A stretch of 10,383 nucleotides of DNA from Amoebophrya sp. AT5.2 (GCA_005223375.1 RXOD01006429.1:1-10383), one strand, 5' to 3'. Shown: positions 1 through 9,200, counted from the first letter of the stretch. Numbers and translations: made by a program. Notes: generated by a model from the sequence alone, not told the origin.

Positions 1-2
1 CA

Positions 3-317
3 TGCCTTGGGGTTGGGCTTGGCCCTGGGCCAAACTTCGGCGACGTGAGCAAGGCGAAAATATACTTGCGATCAGCTGCAGCGGGAGTAAGGGTTCTTAC
101 AGGAACTAGTGCAAGTGCAGCTCGAATGCCTCCCAGGCGCAGATTGCGGGTGGAGCTGCAGCTGCAGCAGGGCCAGAACAAGCGTGCTGCAGCGAGGAGA
201 CCAAGTAAAGCTAGTGCAGTAGAGATTGAGAGCACGCCTGAATGGACAAACCGTTCGAGTCTGCACCTCCCTGCCGCATTATCGTGCGCAGGACGACGAG
301 GACGCGTCTCTAAATAA
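3..317 (+). CDS. Possible 3' end of an unrecognised upstream gene (partial)
   Basis: One frame is open from the left edge to a TAA at 315-317 (about 104 codons), so no start need lie in the window. It begins with a Gly/Pro-rich stretch (GVGLGPGPNFGDV) and becomes Arg/Ala/Gln-rich, ending in GRRGRVSK. No domain is recognised. A GTAAGG at 87-92 could be a splice donor, in which case only about the first 28 codons are exon and the rest is intron. The composition resembles the disordered tails of the neighbouring genes, but opposite-strand frames are also open here, so coding status is uncertain. Confidence 0.3.
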   Translation, partial: CLGVGLGPGPNFGDVSKAKIYLRSAAAGVRVLTGTSASAARMPPRRRLRVELQLQQGQNKRAAARRPSKASAVEIESTPEWTNRSSLHLPAALSCAGRRGRVSK

Positions 318-796
318 GTACAAGAACTTGAACTGCTGGTTGGAAATAAAGGATACAACGTAGTGCGTTATGGCGTGACAACATACGAATACGTGGAACG
401 CAACTTCAACTAGAAGATATCCCAGGAATCGTCTTTGTCTTTGAGCTCGACCTTGTTGTTTTACCGGGCTCAATACGCTTACGCTTACTCTCTAGAAACA
501 AACGACTCTCGTCACTCTGTCTCACCTTCCCTCCATCTCGAGACGCGTGCTTCTTCGAGGAAAGAAAAAGATGTGCGTGTGCTGTATCTGTACTTGTAGC
601 GACCGCTATCGAGTGCTGCATGTGCAATACTCTGGGCGAAGACCGTGATTCATCGAGAACCCGTGTGCGCCGTGCGGCTCTGGGTGTGTTGTCTGTGCAG
701 CTAGTGCTAGCAATCCTGGGGGACGGAAAGTGAAGCTGGGACTGGTGGTGGGCCGCGGCGAACTTTTGCGCTTGATTTTTTCGGGCATCCACCGCC
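318..796. other. Intergenic / 5' leader region of the SAM-domain gene
   Basis: No forward frame of useful length is present. A minus-strand open frame covers 406-912 but looks like chance (see rejected). The right part must include the promoter and 5' leader of the SAM gene. A pyrimidine/GT-rich tract ending in GTGCAG at 695-700 resembles a 3' splice acceptor 96 bases before the ATG. It could serve a leader intron or, if the organism trans-splices leaders, a spliced-leader acceptor. An in-frame TGA at 773-775 shows that the reading frame of the next gene does not extend upstream. Confidence 0.4.
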
Positions 797-3700
797 ATGG
801 CGTGGCAGCATTGGGGTCCGCAGCACGTTGGCGAATGGCTCCGGCGGCTCGGCGTCTCATCCGATATTGTACTATCTTCAATCACATATCTTTCTATCAA
901 TGAATCAATCACAACCTGTTAATCTTCGTCTCGCGAGCGAAGGAACCAGCTACCCACAATTCAAATGGTGACAGGTTTCAAACTTTGTTGACGAGCATCG
1001 CATCGACGGGCCCACCCTTCCCGAGCTTTCCGACGTGGAGATTCTCGGGCTGGTCCGAAACGACCCTGAGGCATGCGACAGGGTACAGCAGGGCCTGCGC
1101 GAGCTTTTTTCGCCGTCCCCGGCCTTCGGCGGCGCGGGCAACATGGGCTTCGCCTCTCCCGAGCAGGCTGGGGAGGAGGGAGAAGACTCGGGCGATGCAA
1201 ACTTTTTTCACCAGGACTTCTCGTCGCCCATCTCTGTGGAAGAGGAGGACGGGTTCGTGGGCTCTCCACCGGCGCCCGCAGCCAGCAGCAGGGAGCGCCA
1301 ATTTATTGCTGGCGCAACATCTTCGTCAGCCTCAGCGCCGTCCTCTTCATCGTCAGCAGGAAAGAGCAAGCCGAAATTCGCGAAGGCGACAAGCGGAATC
1401 AACCTTCCTGACAGGACAACGTCTATGGTCGAGGACACGGAATTGAACGGAAGCCCGTCCTTCGGTAGTCAACTTGACAACGAGCCCACGGTGAGGCTGA
1501 GCCTCCCGACCGTCCACGTGGAAGAGGTGAGGACGCAGGGTAAAAATGTGGCGACGTTGGTATCGGAACAAAAGATACGCGTGGTCTCGTCCGCCGACGA
1601 CGACGAGTTACTCGATGCGGGTATTGCGGGAGCGCAGGAAGCGCAAAAATCACCCATTCACGATTTGTCTTTTGCCGCGGCTGCAGAGGCGGAGGAGGGC
1701 CAGGAGAGCCCAGGAGGAGCGGCGCGAGCAGCAGCAGGAGCCGCTTCGCGAGCGCTGTCGGAACAGCAGCGCGAAAAGACCTACAGCTTCGACGGCACTT
1801 CCGACGGCCAAGGAGAGGGTAGCGGAGGAGCGGCCCCTCCAGCAGCCAGCAGCACCACGTCCAGCGACGACGATAGTTGTACACCTGGCTTCGGGGCACG
1901 CAAGTTTTCCGCTGCAGGCCGCACTGCCCCCGCGCCGGCGCGCGGGAGCGACGAAGTAGCGGCAACAATGCGGGCTGATCCAAGATTGCCCCAACGTATG
2001 CAGGTGCACCTGAACAAGGTTGACAAGGGTAGCTACGACGATGCGCTGGAGGATGAGGCCCGCTTCAGCAACAGCACAAGATCGCGCACGCCCCCAGAAC
2101 CAGACGTCCAACATCACCTTCACTTACAGCCGCGGTTGATAGTTCCCGGTGGCGTGGCGGGCGGTGGAGAGCGAGAGAAAAAAAATGCAGACCACCGCGG
2201 CGGGGCGGGCAATTATGACCGAGCACGACCAGAGCCGCGGCGGTCCAGTTCGCCCATGCCACAAGGCGGGAACACAGGTCGGCCGTCGAGCCTGGTGTCG
2301 CAGGCGAGCGCGTTGGACGCAACAAGTCCAGTGCAGCTCGCTTCGTCGGCAATTGCGGCGGGTGAGGTCGTCATGACGATGGACTACACCTCTCCAGCGC
2401 TCTCGAACTCAGACCTCGAACCCAGCTACTCGACAGAGGAGCTGCCCGGCTTCGCCGACCACTCCATATTGATGGGGGAGCAACAAAGTAGCGCTGGCAC
2501 TGGGAGGAACATGGCCTCAACATCTTCTGGAGATCGTGACGGTGGACCACATCACGTTGGAAGTAGTACTAGCAGCGGTGCCGGCGCGAAAAAAAGCCGG
2601 GAGGACCCAGGAGGGACGGGATTTTCTCAGGAGCAGAAAGACGACTATAGCGCGAAGCTCACCGGTTTTGACGCACAGCAGCTGCTGGCCGAGGCACAAG
2701 GGGTTCAGGCATCGCTGACGGAAATCAAAACAGCACATCAGCAGAACGCGAAAATACCGAAAGCGAAGAAAACCCAGCTTCATCAGCTACTATCGAAAGC
2801 TGCACGAATTACGAAGGCAATGAAAGGCCGGGGAGCTGCCGACGCAAAGACTCCAGGCGGATCTTTTGACGAAACCATAACGAGAGCGCTCGACGAGTCG
2901 GTGGCGGTGGCGCAGGTGGCGGAGGATTGCAGGCGAGAGTTCTACACCATGCAGCACCAGTTGCGGGCGGTAAAGCAACTACGCTCGCATTTTCTCGACT
3001 GCTTGTTTTGAAATCGAATCAATCGAAAAAAAAAGTACTCGCAAACCAAATAACTGGCAAAAACCTCCATCGTCGAGGATGTATCTTCGTTGTATCGAAT
3101 GATCGATCCACCAGGAGCACCAAGAGCAAGTCGACGAGGCGAAGGCCCGGGAAGGCCAATTGGAGATCGATTTGGTGTCCTACAACGTTTTCCGCGAGTC
3201 ACTGGATCGCGCACAGCGGAAGGAGGAAACGCTAAAATCGATGTACAGACGCGCACACCCGTCCAAGCTGCTGCGCGATCCCCTCATCTCGCAGGTTGTA
3301 CTCTCCGGAAATTCGACTTCATCTTCTTCCACTTCGGTGCAGAGGAGGGAAGATGTAGACGCCGGCAAAGCGAAGTTAAAGGCAGAATTGCGGGCAGCCA
3401 AGAAGCGGATGCGGCAAATAGCGGAAGGTGCAGGGGACACGCCATCACCAAGCACAAGCGCAGCAGAAGCGGAGTGTCAAGCTGATCCAGAGTTCGTGGC
3501 GGATAGAATGAGGCTGGTAGGTTCCGTCTCTATGGAACTTTTATGGATTCTTAACTTAGTACTAAGAAAGAACAAGTACAAGAAGAAGATGAAGAAGAAG
3601 AACTTTTACTTACTGTAACACCACGTTGTCCTTCGCTATCGTTACCGCTCTGCTTCGTCCATACTCTTTGAAAAATTTTCACAGCTCTCCTTGCTCGAAA

Positions 3701-4868
3701 GAGCAGGCTCGGTGTCGGAGGAGATGAAGATTTACGCCGGAAAGCTGGCGCGGCGAGATGCGGCTACCATGGATTACATTCGCCGCGAGGAAGTGTCGAA
3801 GGAAGTATAGCAAGCAAATAATACAATCTTTATCATCGTACTTCATCGTATGCCGATGCCGTGCCTCGCGATCGTGTTCACGATGGATTCTCAAGATTGA
3901 TCGTGGCATGCCACCAGGCAAAGTAATTGATTTTTGATTTTATGTAGTACGAGCAGGACGGACTCCTGCTCGTCCGAATTGTCATTCATCGATTTTGCTC
4001 ATCATGACAGCTCGGCTCGCGGCTCCCAGACAATGCAGCAGCACAAGGAGCTGAGATGTTCGTAGAGGTGCTCCAGGCTCGCAGCGCAGAGCTTAACGAC
4101 CTTGTTGAAATCGAACAAGAAAACGATAGAATGGAGCACGAGTACTTTGATGTTGAATTGATCGATGTCGATCATGTCGCTAATATAAAAGTCGAGGTAA
4201 GCGTAAGTATCTGCTCCAAGAAAAAGTTGCACACGAAGTCCAGCGAACGTAACGCAACACAACACAAAAACAGGCTCTACCAAGAGCGGCACGCAATCGT
4301 CGAAGCGCTGCGTGCCATTACCGGGAGCGGGCGCACTTTTGTTCGAAAAGCGACGTCGAGCACATCTTCTACAGACCCGCCTGTGCCTGGAACGCGCACC
4401 GTCCAGACCGATTTCGCAAGGCCTGCGCACAACACGATCGCGAGGGCCCGTCAAGTGGTCAATCCACCACTGAGCACGCGCCGACAGCCCCAGCAACTTC
4501 CGGCTTTCGGCGGAGTTGCTACTACACCCGGTGCTGGGGGAGCAGGACCTCTCCACCTGGGAAACGGGAACTCGACGGCCGGGGGGCGCACGCCCGGAAC
4601 GGGAACTATAATCACGGGTGGAGCTGGTGGAGCGCCAGGGGTGATATTGTCTACGGGAGCTGCTTCGGGGTACCCAACGTTGCGTACGTCTTCGCGAGGA
4701 AACCGAACTAGCATCCCTGTGAGCGCTCGACGGGCAGCACCGAGCCCAGGATCTTCAGCTCATGCCGCATCAGCGCTGCAAAACAGCCACAATCGCTCGC
4801 GAACGCGCAGCCTAGATCCGCCGCGCCGTGCCTCGCGTGTGAGCGAGAAAGCGGCCGCGATCACTTGA
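797..4868 (+). CDS. SAM-domain, coiled-coil protein (six exons)
   Basis: Rebuilt exons are 797-868, 975-2969, 3115-3516, 3685-3804, 4011-4141 and 4274-4868, which sum to 3315 nt (1104 residues plus TGA). The start ATG sits in a strong Kozak context (accgccATGG) with an in-frame stop just upstream. Residues 3-69 form a SAM domain: W6, V11, W14-L15, L18-G19, F28, I34-D35-G36, L39, L42 and L48 follow the family pattern. SAM domains usually mediate oligomerisation or protein/RNA binding. Residues about 70-590 are low complexity (Ser, Ala, Gly, Asp, Glu), probably disordered. Helical, coiled-coil-like stretches follow at about 600-690, run through exons 3-5 and end early in exon 6 (LYQERHAIVEALRAI). 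The tail is Gly/Thr-rich, then Arg/Ser-rich. No enzyme motif is seen. A scaffold or adaptor role is inference; the partner and location are unknown. The SAM call is confident, the exon 5/6 junction less so. Confidence 0.8.
869..974 (+). other. Intron 1 of SAM-domain gene
   Basis: 106 bp, GTACTATC at the donor and GGTGACAG at the acceptor, phase 0. It splits the SAM domain between I24 and V25. Joining the exons turns two fragments (the W-P-x-x-V-x-x-WL half and the F-x-x-x-x-IDG-x-x-L half) into one continuous domain, which is strong support for the boundary. Confidence 0.8.
2970..3114 (+). other. Intron 2 of SAM-domain gene
   Basis: 145 bp, donor GTAAAGCA, acceptor TCCACCAG, phase 0. Unspliced, the exon 2 frame would stop at 3009-3011. 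Splicing joins QHQLRA to EHQEQVDEAK and continues a charged helical pattern. The intron carries an A-run near 3028 and two related words, atcgaatcaatcga and atcgaatgatcga. Confidence 0.75.
3517..3684 (+). other. Intron 3 of SAM-domain gene, with AAG microsatellite and palindrome
   Basis: 168 bp, donor GTAGGTTC, acceptor TTTTCACAG after a T-rich stretch, phase 0. It contains a perfect 12-bp palindrome cttagtactaag (3555-3566) and an imperfect AAG-repeat tract at 3580-3602. The flanking exons read DRMRL then LSLLERAG. Confidence 0.75.
3805..4010 (+). other. Intron 4 of SAM-domain gene, with strong hairpin
   Basis: 206 bp, donor GTATAGCA, acceptor CATGACAG, phase 0. Translation through the donor meets a stop at once (gta tag). 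A perfect 10-bp inverted repeat (3949-3958 and 3964-3973, 5-base loop) lies 37 bases before the acceptor. An alternative AG at 3946-3947 would open a frame that stops before exon 5, so the 4010 acceptor is preferred. Confidence 0.65.
3949..3973 (+). repeat. Perfect hairpin in SAM-gene intron 4
   Basis: Arms acgagcagga (3949-3958) and tcctgctcgt (3964-3973) are exact reverse complements around the loop cggac. A competing pairing of cggac (3959-3963) with gtccg (3972-3976) is also possible. Confidence 0.7.
4142..4273 (+). other. Intron 5 of SAM-domain gene (retention-compatible)
   Basis: 132 bp, donor GTACTTTG, acceptor AAAAACAG, phase 2. Splicing joins NDRMEHE to LYQERHAIVEAL, a smooth helical continuation. 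The intron length is a multiple of three and it has no stop in frame, so retention would add 44 codons. A stronger-looking donor (GTAAGCGTAAGT, 4197-4208) lies inside it and would put exon 6 in a different frame. Confidence 0.55.
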
Positions 4869-5312
4869 CCAGCTTGGTTCATCTGCGACTTCGTGCAGTT
4901 AGTTCGTCGCGAGAGTGCTAGACAGGAAAATATTGGCAACGCGGCATTCTGGAGCTAATATATGAGACTTGTGTCGTCCTAGTATTGCTACTTGATGAAT
5001 GATGATTCGCACTCGTTGGACCGCAGGACGAGAGGAAGCCCTGACAAATGATTTTCCTTAAAAGCGATGGTATGGAAGCTGCTCAGGATTGGCGCACGCA
5101 ATTAGGTACGACTATTAAGAGTCAGTGTGGGCGGGCTCTTTGCTCTCCGCTCGCGGCGCCGCGCGCATTGCAAACAATCGGTCCTGGCCGCAATTTTAAA
5201 ACGAATGTAAGTTGTGGTGCAGCATAAAAAAAAGCCGTTGCTGATTCAAGCTCAAGGCAAGTGCTGGCCCTCGGGTGACGAGGCAGACGCCTGCACCAGC
5301 CTTCGATAGAGA
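4869..5312. other. Intergenic region downstream of the SAM-domain gene
   Basis: No gene or RNA is recognised. The stretch follows the SAM gene stop and would hold its 3' UTR and polyadenylation site, which I cannot place. A 12-bp GC palindrome cgcggcgccgcg lies at 5152-5163, next to a GC-box-like gggcggg (5130-5136). Whether these have a role is unknown. Confidence 0.4.
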
Positions 5313-5687
5313 TTAAAACTGATCAAGAAGACGTGGCATAACGACCGTGGTCCTCGATTTCGATACTATCGATCGACAGAACTGATGAGAGATTTCATCA
5401 CGTGACATCCATCGCTCGACATCGACGTTGATACCAAATTCGTCATTGCCAGCGTTGCGCGTGTAGTTCGTGTCCTCGAGTCGGAAGCCGCCGTCGGTGC
5501 AGTGCAACAGTATTGCCGTGCAGACATCAATCGCGTATCGCATCGCACGAACCTTTTTTGGCGATCCATTGATTTTTAGCTGCAGCTTCTTTCTTCGAGG
5601 TTTTGAGGAAGCCAAAGCACGAGTAAACAGGAAAGCGCCAGTGCCCAAGAGTCGATGTACTACGTAGGAGGATCGAATAATTTTCAT
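5313..5687 (-). CDS. Hypothetical 124-residue protein, weakly KH-like
   Basis: A minus-strand ORF runs from ATG (5687-5685) to TAA (5315-5313), with an in-frame TAA directly before the ATG. It is the longest ATG-initiated frame between the two main genes. The N-terminal part is basic (SKPRRKKLQLK). Residues 35-60 (KLQLKINGSPKKVRAMRYAI and on) resemble the last strand and helix of a type-I KH RNA-binding domain, and LLGTG at 13-17 could be a degenerate GxxG loop. The C-terminal half is acidic then mixed, with no motif recognised. It would be divergent from the cyclin gene and convergent with the SAM gene. It could be a short intronless gene, one exon of a larger gene, or a chance frame. The KH resemblance is by eye and weak. 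Confidence 0.35.
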   Translation of the reverse strand: MKIIRSSYVVHRLLGTGAFLFTRALASSKPRRKKLQLKINGSPKKVRAMRYAIDVCTAILLHCTDGGFRLEDTNYTRNAGNDEFGINVDVERWMSRDEISHQFCRSIVSKSRTTVVMPRLLDQF

Positions 5688-6207
5688 TTAGCTGTCCTGT
5701 GCTCTTGCGTCTTCGCTGGAGTCGAGCGCCTGTTAGTTAGTTTTGCATCACACAAGGTTTGAAATTATATCACCGTCCGTGTTTCCGTAGTAGGCCAGTT
5801 TCAGTTAATTTCTGACGCGTTCGCGATCACGATACGTAGATCCACCAGACCATGCATTCAATTTTGCGCGCATTTATCATATTCTCGTTTTGATGTATGA
5901 CCTCCTTAACCACGTTCACTCTACAGTAACAGTGATAACCCGATCTCGATCATCGCCGACAGTTCTTCAACATTGATTTGGCACTACTTATTCTATTGCA
6001 TGATGAAGCACTGGCAACACTTGTCTTCCTTCGTGTACTTCTAAGAAAGTAAAGTATAACTAGTTCCATATCAAAGTCTTAGTCTAAGTCACTCGCTGAC
6101 TCTAGCTACCGAGCAGCCTTTCCTTTTCATCCCGGCGAAGGCTTCTCTCAAGCCTGACTCAGACGCCTCAAAAGGAAGTCGGGAAGGCTGCATTCTGGTT
6201 GCATTTG
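5688..6207. promoter_or_regulatory. Upstream region and leader of the cyclin gene
   Basis: AT-richer than the exons and without a supported ORF. It should contain the cyclin promoter and, if the minus-strand ORF is real, a divergent promoter. A pyrimidine-rich tract (6117-6150, cctttccttttcatccc...ttctctcaag) ends in AG at 6151-6152 and resembles a 3' splice (or trans-splice) acceptor 55 bases before the ATG; CTCAG at 6158-6162 is another option. Nested inverted repeats overlap it. Confidence 0.35.
6114..6190 (+). repeat. Nested inverted repeats in the cyclin leader
   Basis: Outer arms: cagcctt-tcctttt (6114-6127) pairs with aaaagga (6170-6176) and aaggctg (6184-6190), giving 7 + 7 bp with a 7-base bulge. 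Inside is a perfect 6-bp hairpin aggctt-ctctc-aagcct (6139-6155), whose 3' arm covers the acceptor-like AG at 6151-6152. It ends 17 bases before the ATG. Confidence 0.4.
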
Positions 6208-9200
6208 ATGTATTACTGCAATCAGCCGGGTCCGAGTCATTTTCATCCTTCCAACCCCGTCGTCCAACAGCAGTTTCCGCATCAGAGTGCTGGAGGGTGC
6301 TACTTTTTCGTCGACCAGACCAGCTCAGTTGTACACTGCTGCGGCTGCCTACAACCGGTCGCGGCGCTTGTCTACCACCCGTCGCTTGGGGTTTGCCGCA
6401 CCCCGGTACCCGGGTTTGGCTGCTGCTGCGGCGGTCAGCAGTACCACTTCGCCGGCTGGGGGGCGATCCGACACCATTTCACTTCAGCCCCAGGAGGTGT
6501 CCCCGGGGTTACAGCGCCGCAGCAGCCGTCTTTCGGAAACGCGGGGGCAGCTTTAGTAAATCCCTATTCGTACTGTCCCTTCACGCCGAGGCATCGCATC
6601 CGCCCCAGAGCCGAGACAGGTCCCGTCTGCAAAGGTGGAGCCACGACATCGCCGGAGGACCGTGACGTGAATGACGAGGAAAATCACAATTGCTCCGAGA
6701 ATCTAAGCAGCGGCTGCGCAACGGTTGGAAAAGCAGATACGGACCCGCAGACAAGTAGGAGCGCCAGTGGTCTCGACCTCGAGTTAGAACCTGTTGTGGT
6801 CACCGCGAAGTCAGACGAGCTGAAAGATTCGACGAGGACGGAAAACGGAATAAATACGCGCGAAGCTGCTAGTGCATCAGCGGTGAATATCAATATTCAA
6901 AATCAACAAGAAGGACAGCGGAAGCGGAACGAGGACGACACAAGTGCAACTACAAGGAAAGGGAAACTGCATCCCGGCAACTACTACTACAACGTCGAGG
7001 AGTCGTCAAAAAAGAATACGATGAATCGCCACCTACAGCATCCAACCAACGCTGGTCCGCGCCGGCGACAGCAGCCACTGCAGCCTTACAGGGGAGACGA
7101 GAACGCGGATCCGAGAACTGCGTCGGAGTTTGATCCTGCAGCGCACAACATGCAGCAGCACGCTGCGGGGACGATGCACAGCTACTCGCTAAACCGAACA
7201 GGAAACGCTGGGGCACGTGTGAGCGACCGCTACAGCTCCAAGTACGTCGGTCCTAACGGTGGGCACCTGCTGCACGCCCCGACGACCGGTGCCGGCGGAC
7301 CAGCGAGCCGCAGTTTTCGACTCTCGAACAGCCTCCCGAACAGCGCAGAAGGGGGGCTGCTGAACGTGAAAAGGAACACGCTAAAGCGGATTTCTCCGGT
7401 CGAGGACGCGAACGGAGAGTCGTGCGGGCGAGCCGTGACCAAGGTGAAAAAGGTGCAAAGCGAGAACCAGCTGGTCGCGCACGCGGTACGTACGCTGTTT
7501 TCAGGCGCGAACAATGGCGGGGTGGTCGCGGTGGATTCACATGAGCGGACGCAACCGGACAGAGCTGTTTGCGGGCGGGAGCAGCCAGGTGCTGCAAAGA
7601 CGGGGAGCAATAGCACGTCCGCAAGCTCAGGCAGTGAAGACCCGTACTGCGCACAACAGGCAGCAGGATGGGCGTCGACGCAGGAGACCAGTTCTGCTGT
7701 TGCAGAAAGCAAGCAGATGAAAACTGGCCACGCCGACCGCACCTTGCGACCGTCGCAAGAGCAGGTGCGCAGTTATTCTTGAAGCTTTTCATCTACTAAG
7801 CCTTGCTTCAAGTATAAGTATTTTTTTGCTTTCTAATTCTATCTTTTGTTGTGTTGATGGTCGCTCGCGAAAACCCGGGACGGGACCTAACCGTACTACC
7901 GTAGTGCACGTACATCATAATTTTTTTAGTTACTGATACAGTTGCAACGTCAACGACTGACACGCTCATCGGCTTGCGCTTGCGTGCGGCTTGCGCTTGC
8001 ATGCGGCTCGCGCTTGCGTGCGGCTCGCGCTTGCGTGCGGCTCGGAAAAACTGTGCATAATAAAAAGAAAGTGATTCATAATTAGAATTAGCTACAACAA
8101 CAGCTGCTGCAGTTACCGTCTTCGCGCACAGTGCGAGTGCACGGAACAACCAGCACAGCGGATACGGATTTGGGACCTGGTAGCCGCCGCAACAGCCACA
8201 TTGAAACGCTGCATGCAGAGAATGGGACTACTTCTCAACACAAGCAGCCCGTCGAGGCGACCGGGAAGCAGAATTCGTCGACAACGTCTTACGTACAAAC
8301 TGGATGCCGGGAAGATGAGCATCTGCAATTGGATCGCCGCATGAGCGAAGTAATAGCAAGCTCATCATCGTCTTCGCAGCGCAGGAAGGTTGACGCGATA
8401 GGGATAGCTGCAGGCGGCAGCACCAGCACGGCCCCGAGTCATCCGAAACCAGCAAACGCAGGCCAGGTGGGAGAGGACACCAGCACCCGAATCGAACATC
8501 AACCTGGCGATCCCAGACTTCTGCAGCAGAACAAGGACCCCAGCAAGCCGTGCGCCAGCAGCAGCTGCAGCAAAATAAATAAGAGGAGGTCCACCAGGAC
8601 GGTGGTAATCGACACGGGTTCCGCGGCGGAGTACGAGGAACAGTTGTTCACGTACCTGCGCGGCCGCGAGAAGCTTTTTCGGGCCAGCTCGAATCTGCAT
8701 TTCGACCTTGGAAGGCGCGCTCGTGTGTTCGACACACTGGTTCGGATCCACTACACCTGCCGGCTCCGTGAGGAAACGCTGTTCATCTGTGTGAACCTCT
8801 ACGACCGCTTCTTAGCGAAAGCCGCCTTCAAACACGACCACCCCGACTACGAAATCCAGTTCCAGCTCTCGGGCCTGGCCTGTACTTTGTCTGCTATACA
8901 ACGTTCATCTTTATTGATGTGTCTCTTTGTCAAACTCGGTTTAGGAAGATGAAGATCTATGAAATTAATAAGCAATGGATCTGAATCTGATCCAGTCGAC
9001 GTACTTGCTGCGATCAAACGAAAAAATCTGTGATGACACGGAAATCCATTTATTAGTCTTTCGCACTGAGAAACTCAGAGGAAAGATAAGACCCACATGC
9101 GTCTGAGAAGTTACGTTTCGGATCATGATCACAAAAAAACATTCTTGCAAGGTCTTCTCATCGCAAGCAAGTACGAGGACGTCCATCCGCCACGCTGCGA

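Noticed and set aside
406..912. Minus-strand open frame of 168 codons; an internal ATG comes from the palindromic CCATGG at the SAM gene start
   Set aside because: It starts with GTG, has Ser/Arg/Lys low-complexity content and no domain, and overlaps the well-supported first SAM exon and its intron. It is probably chance openness in GC-rich DNA.
1423..2352. Several minus-strand open frames of 80-190 codons inside exon 2 of the SAM gene
   Set aside because: They are shadows of a GC-rich coding exon: Arg/Leu/Cys-rich with no motifs.
3948..4010. Extra exon after the AG at 3946-3947 (YEQDGLLL…)
   Set aside because: The frame meets TGA before exon 5 and would need a second intron of under 40 bp; the sequence is explained by the hairpin.
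6135..6155. ggcttctctcaag as a dinoflagellate spliced-leader remnant
   Set aside because: It shares only the trailing GGCT…CTCAAG pattern with the known spliced leader and lacks the rest, so it is not evidence for recycled mRNA.
7230..7792. Minus-strand frames of 170-179 codons opposite cyclin exon 1
   Set aside because: They overlap the low-complexity exon and are Cys/Ser/Pro-rich, as expected from reverse complements of its codons.
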